Assembly (NCBI GenBank): GCA_963971305.1
Contig: OZ020309.1
Coordinates: 2,783,001-2,847,000 of the forward strand
Reading direction: 5' to 3'
DNA length: 64,000 nucleotides
Origin: Arcuatula senhousia
Taxonomy: Eukaryota > Mollusca > Bivalvia > Mytilida > Mytilidae
The translations under genes were made by a program, and so were the position numbers. The notes beneath the pieces were generated by a model. That model made no database searches, was not told the origin of the DNA, and worked only from the letters and a program-made list of their open reading frames with translations. This document shows positions 25,866 through 36,449 of this stretch, piece after piece; positions within the stretch are counted from its first letter, which is position 1, and each line of letters opens with the position of its first letter.

Positions 25866-27027
25866 AAGTACAAATGAATGACCCTTTTCTTGACAAAAAC
25901 AATTAACATGACTTGCTTGAAGTCTGCGTAATTTTTGTTCTTCCAAATAAACATACCAGGTGTGGTTGGCAGTATAAATCTCTCTCTTGTTGACTCTATA
26001 GACTTTTGTTAGAATGGATGATATCTAATGTCTTTTCGGTGTATGTTTTGTCTGAAAAAAAGTTTTATATGTTTTGCCGTGGCATTTTCTGTCCTCTGGT
26101 CAGCTCACCAAAATATATCAAAATATCAACAATGCCCTTTCATTCTGGCTTCTTTATTTACGATAAATTGCCTTTTTGTGAGCAAGTAAATTTCATGTCA
26201 AAACATTTCTTTTTATGTTTGAAAATGTGCAAGTTAAAAATTGATTAAAAAGTTCATACACAATTAAGCTGGAATTGTTCAAACGTTTTTTTGGTTTTGT
26301 GTATTAATTTCCATTTCAATTCTTTGGGTTTTTGACCTTCTAATGTTTTGATTCAAATGATGCTGATGAGAAGGTACTCCTTGAAAGAAGCAAATGTGTA
26401 CCAAAGGGGTAATCAGTATCACAAAACCGTAAAGATAAAGACAAAACCGGCAGACAAAAAATCATCACAACAAAACAAACCACATAACAACATAAAACAC
26501 ACACACATAACAATAAAACCGCATTCAGCAACGCGAACTCAAGTCGAAACGAGAGTGAACTCAGGTGCTCCGGAAGAGTAAGCAGTTCCTGAAATATGCA
26601 TATACAGTATAACCAAATTACCCATTCTTTACCTGTTTATATATTTGTGTTCCGTAAAGAAACTTTAAGTGTGAAATGCAATCTGGAACTATTAAGTGTG
26701 GTTTACTTTTCGCAGACAAATGAATACTAAAGGTACATTCTTAATATTTGAAAGTATCGTCAACACTATATGCATGCCATAATTAGGCAATCTCCATACG
26801 GTATGTTGTATAGGCTCTTACGTTTAAGAGTGTTAAGCTTTTAACAACTATACAAACGGAATTAGAAAACGCTATATGCATTTTAAAATAATTTGTTTTA
26901 ATAGAAGAATTGGAAAGTCGATTGCAATATGCATCGTACTAGAACAATATAAATTTGAATTATACAATGTGTGAGCAAACAGGATATGAATACTAATTTG
27001 TTTTGTTTCATGTAAATTTAAGTCATT
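25866..27027. repeat. 1162-bp tandem duplication, first unit
   Basis: The following 1162 bp (27028-28189) repeat this stretch with no difference that I could find by eye, from AAGTACAAATGAATGACCC to GTAAATTTAAGTCATT. It contains a minus-strand family A copy at about 26345-26585. It is either a very recent segmental duplication or an assembly duplication. Confidence 0.9.
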
Positions 27028-28189
27028 AAGTACAAATGAATGACCCTTTTCTTGACAAAAACAATTAACATGACTTGCTTGAAGTCTGCGTAATTTTTGT
27101 TCTTCCAAATAAACATACCAGGTGTGGTTGGCAGTATAAATCTCTCTCTTGTTGACTCTATAGACTTTTGTTAGAATGGATGATATCTAATGTCTTTTCG
27201 GTGTATGTTTTGTCTGAAAAAAAGTTTTATATGTTTTGCCGTGGCATTTTCTGTCCTCTGGTCAGCTCACCAAAATATATCAAAATATCAACAATGCCCT
27301 TTCATTCTGGCTTCTTTATTTACGATAAATTGCCTTTTTGTGAGCAAGTAAATTTCATGTCAAAACATTTCTTTTTATGTTTGAAAATGTGCAAGTTAAA
27401 AATTGATTAAAAAGTTCATACACAATTAAGCTGGAATTGTTCAAACGTTTTTTTGGTTTTGTGTATTAATTTCCATTTCAATTCTTTGGGTTTTTGACCT
27501 TCTAATGTTTTGATTCAAATGATGCTGATGAGAAGGTACTCCTTGAAAGAAGCAAATGTGTACCAAAGGGGTAATCAGTATCACAAAACCGTAAAGATAA
27601 AGACAAAACCGGCAGACAAAAAATCATCACAACAAAACAAACCACATAACAACATAAAACACACACACATAACAATAAAACCGCATTCAGCAACGCGAAC
27701 TCAAGTCGAAACGAGAGTGAACTCAGGTGCTCCGGAAGAGTAAGCAGTTCCTGAAATATGCATATACAGTATAACCAAATTACCCATTCTTTACCTGTTT
27801 ATATATTTGTGTTCCGTAAAGAAACTTTAAGTGTGAAATGCAATCTGGAACTATTAAGTGTGGTTTACTTTTCGCAGACAAATGAATACTAAAGGTACAT
27901 TCTTAATATTTGAAAGTATCGTCAACACTATATGCATGCCATAATTAGGCAATCTCCATACGGTATGTTGTATAGGCTCTTACGTTTAAGAGTGTTAAGC
28001 TTTTAACAACTATACAAACGGAATTAGAAAACGCTATATGCATTTTAAAATAATTTGTTTTAATAGAAGAATTGGAAAGTCGATTGCAATATGCATCGTA
28101 CTAGAACAATATAAATTTGAATTATACAATGTGTGAGCAAACAGGATATGAATACTAATTTGTTTTGTTTCATGTAAATTTAAGTCATT
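27028..28189. repeat. 1162-bp tandem duplication, second unit
   Basis: Apparently identical copy of 25866-27027 in direct orientation, with family A (minus) at about 27507-27747. Confidence 0.9.
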
Positions 28190-28314
28190 TGCATTGATTA
28201 TTTATATAAAACCGATAAAAAGTGACGAGAGGAATCCTTTTATGTGTCAAAACCTGCTATAGCTGTTAATAATTATATGCTCAAAAGCTGCTAGCTGTAA
28301 ATAATAATATGCTC

Positions 28315-28500
28315 AATTCAGCATCGAGTATATCGACCATGTGCAGTAGAAGGAAATAAACCTTGTGTTTTCAATAATTTTGAATTTAACAATAAAACAA
28401 TTTCAACGATAAAAAAGTATTTTATTATATTGGTAAATTCGTGTCAGACAAGTCTGACGACTATGATTGTAATTACCCTAATGGACCGCTGGTGCTGATG
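28315..28500 (-). repeat. Interspersed family C, diverged copy
   Basis: ATATCGACCATGTGCA, AATTTTGAATTTAA, GTGTCAGACAAGTCTGAC and TGATTGTAATTACCCT match, in order, the family C copy at 60797-61150. Orientation follows the minus-strand frame of the best copy. Confidence 0.6.
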
Positions 28501-28749
28501 GGATAAAGAACACTTGAGGATTTAAAATTAACCGGTCACGTTTATTAACATAAATTAAAGGTTGCCCAACAATGCATGGTTGTATTCTAAAATAAAATTG
28601 TGTCGCATGCTTGCTTTGAAATTGCTTAAATATGTATGAACCTTTTTCATTTAAATTTTACTCGAAGCGTCTGTTCATCGTTAATATTTTGTTTTCAGAC
28701 CCAACTTTTACAAGATGATCACGGCTGAGCTCGATTTGATATGACAGAC

Positions 28750-30177
28750 TTAGGAACCAACTATTTTACTTGAAGGGGGGCCTTTGGTTTTTGTTTAGGT
28801 CATATTTCTTTTTTTTGCGCAAACTGCAAAAAAACCTTTTTTCTTTAAGATGTCGTGACAAAATATTATTTCCCTATTCATTCATAGATAATAACATAAA
28901 GAACATGTTGTCCAGTTTTCTTATATTGGATCATTACTCTATTAAAGTACATAAACATTACACACGTGAAGGTTAGCACTGCTGGTGGAGTTTAAATTCC
29001 CCGAGGTTAGCCCGCTCCGGCACCAACACTTTGAGTTGGAGAATACATCAAAGCTTTAAATTATCCGTCTAAATTTCAAAATTGTCTAAACCCTAAGGTT
29101 CTTCCTACCCCAGACATAGGTTGAATATCTTAGTAATAATTTGGTTCCCCAGTTAGGTATTTTTGTTATACTGTTCTATGCTCTTCATATTCATACAGTG
29201 TTTGGCATTTTCAATATTTTTGGTAGAGCGCCTCTGATGAGTCTTGAATAGACGAAACGTGCGTCAGGCGTATCAAAATTTAGTGTCTGGAACTTTGTTG
29301 TCATTTGTATTTCGAACACACGTGAAGGTTAGCACTGCTGGTGGAGTTTAAATTCCCCGAGGTTATCCCGCTCCGGCACCAACACTTTGAGTTGGAGAAT
29401 ACATCAAAGCTTTAAATTATCCGTCTAAATTTCAAAATTGTCTAAACCCTAAGGTTCTTCCTACCCCAGACATAGGTTGAATATCTTAGTAATAATTTGG
29501 TTCCCCAGTTAGGTATTTTTGTTATACTGTTCTATGCTCTTCATATTCATACAGTGTTTGGCATTTTCAATATTTTTGGTAGAGCGCTTCTGATGAGTAT
29601 TGAAAAGACGAAACGCGCGTTAGGCGTATCAAAATTTATTGTCTGGCACTTTGTTGTCATTTGTATTTCGAACACACGTGAAGGTTAGCACTGCTGGTGG
29701 AGTTTAAATTCCCCGAGGTTAGCCCACTCCGGCACCAACACTTTGAGTTGGAGCATACATCAAAGCTTTAAATTATCCGTCTAAATTTCAAAATTGTCTT
29801 AACCCTAAGGTTCTTCCTACCCAAGACATAGGTTGAATATCTTAGTAATAATTTGGTTCCCCAGTTTGGTATTTTTGGTTATACTGTTCTATGCTCTTCA
29901 TATTCATACAGTGTTCGGCATTTTCAATATATTTGGTAGAGCGCCTCTGATGAGTCTTGAATAGACGAAACGCGCGTCAGGCGTAGCAAAATTTATTGTC
30001 TGGAACTTTGTTGTCATTTGTATTCCAATATCAACATTATTTTATATGTCAGAAAATAATTCTTTCTACAGAATATTATTTTTCTTCACCTTTGCTGCCA
30101 AAATATTTTTTCATACAAAATCGGATCAAAAATATTAAAAAAAACTACCCCCTTCAAGTTAAATGATCGGTCCCTTA
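28750..30177. mobile_element. TTA-flanked MITE-like element enclosing a tandem array
   Basis: The left end TTA-GGAACCAACTATTTTACTTG plus a G-run mirrors the right end CCCCCTTCAAGTTAAATG-ATCGGTCCC-TTA. These are the ends of the 18124 MITE family, but 1.4 kb apart. Inside are three 356-bp tandem units. The block just left of the array (about 28876-28966, CCTATTCATTCATAGATAATAAC...) recurs just outside the right end at 30228-30319, so insertion and duplication events are nested. Confidence 0.6.
28961..30025 (+). repeat. Tandem array, 3 x 356 bp
   Basis: Units start at CACACGTGAAGGTTAGCACT (28961, 29317, 29673), a strict 356-bp period with a few substitutions between units. Each unit ends with CTGATGAGTCTTGAATAGACG and CGTCAGGCGT.CAAAATTTA. 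A diverged single unit lies in reverse orientation near 42040-42240. Confidence 0.9.
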
Positions 30178-30179
30178 TA

Positions 30180-31704
30180 TTAAAACTTATGCCTGTTATG
30201 TGTTTTTACTCTCTTAAAGATTAGCCCCTATTCATTAATAGATAATAACATTAAGAACATGTCGTCCAGTTTTCTTATATTGGATAATTACTCTATCAAA
30301 GTACATACACATTACACATATAATTCTACACAAAATACACAATTTGTTCTGAACCAACTGTTGGTTATATCCACTCAACAAATGCTCACCATGGGTAGAG
30401 AAGATTGATCTCAAATGTTCGAAACGAAAAGACAAACCTTATTCAGAATCTTAGTGTTGGTGCCTTGGTACAGGCGATTCAAAAGGAATGATGGCCCCAA
30501 ACCTCCCTCTAAGGGTCTGCTTGTAATACAAAAAGACTACAGGGTTTTGAAGCTCAATTGGATAGTGAGGTGATATTGATATTTTTAATATCTCGACTGA
30601 CAATAGAATATAAGTAGGAACAGCATCATTGGCATCAAATGTCAATCTAATTGCAACAACAAGCCAGACACTATTCAAAGCAATCATAAATCATTCATCT
30701 GTAATAATTCTAATTTTCTAACATTGGCTGATATCAAAGGGATACTTTTAAGAAAGCGTATGAGACGCAAATTTTATTTTGTTTTATTCAAAAACTTAAA
30801 TAAATGCTGTAAAAGTACTCATTTTTTAATGAAGGTGCACTTAGTCTGTTCAAGTCTAAAGAGTGGCTGTACAAAAAAAATATGCCCCCAAAAATCCAAA
30901 CACTTTATGAATATGAAGGGCGTAGAACAATAAAACCAAAAAATCTGAACTAGAACATTAATTATAAATGAGATCAGCGTATGGCTGGGATCAGGAGAGG
31001 TTCAAAGTTTTGAATTATAACATTTACAGCGATAATTTATTACAGTTAGAAGACTTCGTCGTTATCAAAAAAAAAAAAAAAAAACATCGTTACAAAATTA
31101 GATGATTCTACATTGCCGTTGCATAAGTTAAAAAAAGGACTATTTTTGTGTGTTTAGAAAAAAATGTTTTAATCATGACTGCACTATGAAAATTTAGATT
31201 CATGTTCCGTTTGCTCTTGATTTATAAAATTCAAATAATGTAACTTTTGTTTTGTAGAAATCGGTCGGCTTTCTATATTTCCATTGAAAAAAAACTAACA
31301 AATGATTTAGCATGCATAAAGCTTCTTCTAATTCAGTTTGCATTGCTGTTAAAAGCCTTACACTTCTTGACGCTATAAGTCTGATTTGCATAAATGGAAA
31401 TTATGTATTAATGTGTTGCATGTAATCTGTAGATTGGTTTCAGTATTGAATTCTACCATAATTAAGAAACATCAATATAAAAAATGCTAAGAATTATAAT
31501 CCTGGAACTTGCGATGCCAAGTTAAAAAATATGTAACAATGTTATTATCCAAAAGAAAATTATCAATCATTAAGTAAGCAATCGTTTGTTTTATGAGCGT
31601 CTATGGAAAATCCAGCTTGTTTATTTTAGAGCTTGGATTTATTCAGGTGCTGACGCGCATATCTTTAATTTTTTATATTTTCGTTGAATTTTACAGCCAA
31701 AACC
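30180..31704. other. No gene recognised
   Basis: Includes the 30228-30319 block duplicated from 28876-28966. A poly-A run lies at about 31068-31084. Nothing else is supported. Confidence 0.4.
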
Positions 31705-32090
31705 ACAAACCCGTGCGGGCTCCGGGTGGCGAATCGGCCCATAGCAGCACTAAGCTTGTCGATAAAAGTCCACTTAAGTGCGCCCAGAAATCTGACTGTA
31801 GACATAAGGTCAGCCGTATTTGCCTACAAAGCGACTGGGATGGTGCCCAGGTGGTTGAATGAGGCAGACCTGTCATAATGAATTTCGGGGTCGTCAGTAT
31901 TCCCATTCAGGAGGCTAAATTATCCGTCCTTACCCATCACTCCTTTTTCCAGTGGCAGTCATAACTCTCCTCACCGATTGGCCCTTTGTCCCCGTTTCCT
32001 CCATTTCATCATAATTTCATGTTCATTGTATAACCCAATTCATATATGTCCCGGAAATGACCGAAATCACACTGCTCTGGAGTAAAAACT
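31705..32090 (+). repeat. SINE-like element F, copy 2 (internally deleted)
   Basis: Matches 15738-16232 from CCCGTGCGGGCTCCGGGTGG to CTGCTCTGGAGTAAA. It lacks about 100-130 bp of the middle, between the GGGGTCGTC and CAGGAGGCTAAATT blocks. Confidence 0.75.
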
Positions 32091-32323
32091 AACAAAAAAC
32101 CACAAACCTGCCTTTTATAAGACAATTCATTTTCCATTTTGATACAATATGAAATATCGCCGACAAGACATAAAGCAAACAACAATCAATTCTATTACAA
32201 ATTCACCATACCCCTCTTAATATTCAAGTATTTGCTCCCTAAATTGAGGAACTGAATCAGGTAGTCTTTACCTCTAAAACAGATTTAAGGCAGCGAGATC
32301 CTGGCCAGGCACAAACTTACGAT

Positions 32324-32726
32324 AGACCGGTAGTGACATTGGTTCTGTCACATTTCTCGATTGAAGCGGAGACATTTCTCATTTCCACGTTGACATTTCG
32401 CATTTCCAACTTGACATTTCGCACTTCCAAGTTGACATTTCTCATTTCCAACTTGGAAGTGCGACATGACAACTTGGAGGTTTGAAATGTCAACTTGGAA
32501 GTTTGAAATGTCAACTTGGAAGTTTGAAATGTCAAGTTGGAACTGCGAAATGTCAAGTTGGAACTGAGAAATGTCAAGTTGGAACTGAGAAATGCTAACT
32601 TAGAAATACGAAATGTCAACTTGGAACTGAGAAATGTCAACTTGGGAGTGTGAAATGTCAACTTGAAAATGATAAATTTCTCGCATCAATCGAGAAATGT
32701 GGCAAAACCGATGGCACTACCGGTCT
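32324..32726. mobile_element. Foldback element filled with an inverted 21-bp minisatellite
   Basis: The 41-bp ends 32324-32364 and 32686-32726 are inverted repeats with about four mismatches (AGACCGGTAGTG...CACATTTCTCGATTGA). The interior is a tandem 21-bp repeat (AAATGTCAACTTGGAAGTTTG). The left third runs in the opposite orientation to the rest, so the whole 400 bp can fold. The 114-aa minus-strand frame is the translated minisatellite (7-aa period), not a gene. Confidence 0.85.
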
Positions 32727-32879
32727 TTCGTACAAACTGGGTACATTTAAACGAACGAATAAATGCTCACATATTAAACAGCATTAAAGTATAATATAAT
32801 AATTTGATTTCAGAACGATGTTGTAAATGATTGCAGTAAAGCAGACGTCCCATTTTACACTAGCTAGTACTTGTCAATG

Positions 32880-33010
32880 GCATACTGTAAAACGTGGTAT
32901 GGTTCGGTGGTATGGTATATGGTATGGTACGATGGTATGGTATAAATACCATACCATCGTACCATACCACATACCATACCACCGTACAAAACCATGTTTT
33001 ACAGTATGCG
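32880..33010. mobile_element. 131-bp hairpin MITE with 10-bp target duplication
   Basis: Near-perfect palindrome from GCATACTGTAAAAC to GTTTTACAGTATGC. The interior is made of GGTATGGTA-type repeats that pair with their complements. It is flanked by the exact direct repeat CTTGTCAATG (32870-32879 and 33011-33020). A 9-11-bp duplication is typical of Mutator-like elements; that assignment is inference. No transposase. Confidence 0.85.
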
Positions 33011-33020
33011 CTTGTCAATG

Positions 33021-34889
33021 ACCTAAAATAACACCGGTTTGTCTTGTAACCTAGAAATGTTGAATGTCACAATGTTAAATGGAATTTAAAGAAGCTTTAT
33101 TTAATTAATGACAGATTTCAACACACAGACGAATGTATTTAATTCTGATAAATAAAAATGCAATGAAAAGCATTTTTTAGCTCAGAATTTCCGTAATCAA
33201 ATCTTGAAAGAGTACTGTCTAGTTGAAATCTGATGAATGATATGATGGCATGACATGTTTTATGCATGTAAAAATAAACTCGGAAGTCTTTGTCTGCAAT
33301 GAATACAGTTATACCATATATCAAACTTATTTCCATTAAAAAATAAATATTACAACACGTTTTATATTCATGTACGTGTATATTGTAAATTGATGTCAAA
33401 TTTAAAGGAATATTATATACTTGGCAAAAGAAAAGAAAAGAAATGGTACGAGCCCATGCAAATCAGCGGTAAAGAATAAAGAATTCGATCTCCCATAAAG
33501 TTGTGAATAAACATTTCAATCTGAAATTTAAACTAAATAGGAAGTGAACATTTCTTAACAATATCAAGAAAACATCTAAATGTTTTAATTCTCAATTCAG
33601 AAATTTCAACCATGCACATTTTAAACCCCAAAAGGGAAATTGAGATTTTAGTAATTTCTTTAAACAATCAGCACTTTGCTTTGATATTTCTTCCTTTTTG
33701 GAAGAAAAATGATTTAATTATGCTATGAAGGTGGGTTTAAAAAATGTATTGCAATTTTAAAGTTGATTTTTAAACTTCCTGGTTCAAGTGTTCGACTTTG
33801 CAATTAACATCTTCCGTAAAGCTTTTAACATTTAGGACACGATGTGTATTTGTTTATTAAAAAATTAGAAATCCAACACATCCAACTCTACTAAGATGAC
33901 ATTGGCGCTAGGTATCGCCTCTTTTTTTTCCGATATATATTTACAAGACCAATTTAATATTTTATATATTGTTTCAATATACATTTTAATGAGATCTGAA
34001 CTGCAGAACAAAATGTAATAATTTCTCTAAATGAAAAACAAAAACATTTTCAGAAGCTACTATTCATTACCTAGTTTACAAATATGTCAGTGTCTTGAAC
34101 ATTTATTATTATTTAATTATCGCATATAATTACATGTTTTCTGAAATTTGATTTCAAGTTATTATATGTTCGTGAAAGATAAAACAAATCAACTTTTAAT
34201 GCCCTTTAAGACAAGTTATATTTGTCGCAAAACGTCGATACATATTTGGTGATCCTTCATCTAATAGCAAAAAGTAAAAAGAAAGGGGTCTCCTGCACGG
34301 GAGATGGTTTTCAAGCGGGAGAATGGTCCAAAAGCAGGAGTCTCCTGCAAAAAAGTAGGGTTAACAGGTATGAAGCAGTTTTGTAAATGAAAAAAGAAAT
34401 ACAATGTTCTTTTAAGGCTTACTAAAATGATGCAATATAGTTATATTGACCTCGACTTTGTTATTTTGGAACTTAAGAATACTCGCTGGTTCTGTATTTT
34501 TTTTCGTAATTCTCTGGATTTTACCACCAAAATAGGTTATAATTCTCACCCAGGAACCCCATATTTTTATGCATCAATGTCTTTAATATGTCATAAAGAG
34601 GTTATAAACAAAGTTTTATCAAACCCTTTTTATTCTGTCGCGTGTTAACGACTTAATAGCGCTAATGCTAAACCTAAGAAATAGTCAGAGAAAACATTTT
34701 CATGCCAAAGGTTTTACGTCAATTGTATTGAAAACGAGGTCACGAACCCATCAAAATGTTTTGCCCATTTTATACCTTTTGCTATTATCTTTTAATTCTA
34801 GGCATCAAATGAAACCTGTTAATTTTCGATAATTGTAGCGAATATCCTTAAATGGAAATAAAATTAACTTAATGTATGTATGTTTATTA
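33021..34889. other. No gene recognised
   Basis: AT-rich, short frames only. A small GC-richer patch at 34290-34360 repeats the string TCTCCTGCA twice without further structure. Confidence 0.4.
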
Positions 34890-35265
34890 CTTGTCCCAAA
34901 AAAGGTTGTTGTACATATTTTGACCAGAAAACGATATGGGCAGCCATTCGGGCAAAAATTAACAAAAAAATTAGAAACAGACAATAAACTTGAAACAGAC
35001 ACAAAAACACAAAAAACAGACATGAAATTTTATAAACAGACAAAAAAATTCAAAAACAGACATGAAATTTTATTAACAGACGAAAAAATACAAAAACAGA
35101 CGTAAATTTTATAAACAGACAGACGATTATGTAAAACAGACACAAAAATACAAAAACAGACATGAAAGTTTACAAACAGACAGTTGTAAAAAGCCAAGCA
35201 GACGTTTTTAAAAACAGACCTAACAGAGGGCGTGACGATCGGGTGTCGGTAATTAGTGTAACATA
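34890..35265 (+). repeat. Array of spaced AAACAGAC motifs, copy 1
   Basis: About 15 copies of AAACAGAC (or TAACAGAC/AGCAGAC) recur roughly every 12-20 bp with variable AT-rich spacers. The array is bounded by ATGGGCAGCCATTCGGGCAA upstream and by GGGCGTGACGATCGGGTGT downstream. A reverse-complement copy with the same unique flanks lies at 42545-42905, so the unit including its flanks is a mobile or duplicated element. Confidence 0.85.
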
Positions 35266-35620
35266 AACCCGAAACAGGACCGAAGGTTTTTAAAACGTAA
35301 CTTTTTTTCTATTTAAACAAAATACTTCGAGAAAAATAGATCAATGGTTCTAAGTTAAAAAAATGTCACATACGGTGGTTAAGAATTAAAAAAAATGAAT
35401 ATAATATAATTTGTGTAACACACATCTTAATGCGATTAAAGTTTTATATTAACATGTTGCCAAAAACGGTACATTTCTCCTCAAATCCACTTATCTGAAT
35501 TCGTATACTGTTGTGGTAGGTTGAAAAAAAGGAATCATAACTAGATGATTTCACCAAAGGACTCATTGTTTCTATATGTTCAAATTGGTTTTATTTACAA
35601 AGAAAAAGGAAACGTTGTAA

Positions 35621-36446
35621 TTAGGGAACGGTAATTATTTATCAGCTGGGGGGGGGGGTGGGGGGGGGGGGGGGGTGGTGGAGCAATGTGTAGAATGTTT
35701 GGAATCCTGGGAGGTCACCATTAAAAAAAAATCAAATTATAGGGGGGGGGGGTCACCTATGGTAAAATTGTTCCGCAAACATTATTTACGGGAGTCCTTC
35801 GATTTTCACCGGAGCTCATAATTTTTTACTTTTAGGCAATTTGTGTGTTGACATGTGACTTGTATTACCAAACTTCATCACCAGGCATATTTTTCACTAA
35901 AATCCTATAGTCCGTTGGCTCCATCTTAATTAAATGCTATTGTCCAAAGACCATTATATATGATTGAACCTGAATGTGCTAAAATTTATAAAAATCAGTG
36001 TCATTCCAGTGTTGAATAATTCTTTCATTTGCATACCATTGAGAACATACATTGTTACAGTACTTTGTATAGTGCTTTAAGAGTATGCATGCATGTAGCA
36101 GAAATCCTTCTTCAGATTTTTTATCAATCTTTGCTGCAAAATATTTTTCTTTAAAAAAATATTAAAATTATAGACCCCATCTTCAAGGTTGGACCATATA
36201 TCAACGAAAACATGCATATCTTTTTCACTACCTATTATCAAGGAATTATATTCCTTGCTGTTATGCATATAACAATTAAATATAACGCTAAGAACGGAGG
36301 GTCATACATAAAAAAATCAACTCATATGGGGGGGGGGGGGGTCGAGGACCTAAATCTCCTCCGATTGGGGGGTCATTGATCACAGGTCAGATTTTGGTTA
36401 ATTTGCTCCAACCCCCTCAGCTAATAAATAATTCACCGTTCCCTTA
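35621..36446. mobile_element. TTA-flanked TIR element with poly-G tracts (about 820 bp)
   Basis: The left end TTA-GGGAACGGTAATTATTTATCAG and the right end (complement of GGGAACGGTGAATTATTTATTAG, then TTA) form about 28-bp inverted repeats with a TTA duplication. Inside are G-runs at 35648-35680, 35741-35751 and 36329-36341 that could form G-quadruplexes. No transposase frame. PIF/Harbinger-like by ends. Confidence 0.75.
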
Positions 36447-36449
36447 ATT

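Noticed and set aside
32317..32661. 114-aa minus-strand open frame
   Set aside because: It is the translation of a 21-bp minisatellite (7-aa period) inside a foldback element.
34890..35265. CRISPR-like spaced repeats
   Set aside because: The repeats are only 8 bp, spacers are low-complexity AT-rich DNA, and the host is eukaryotic; a mobile repeat is more likely.
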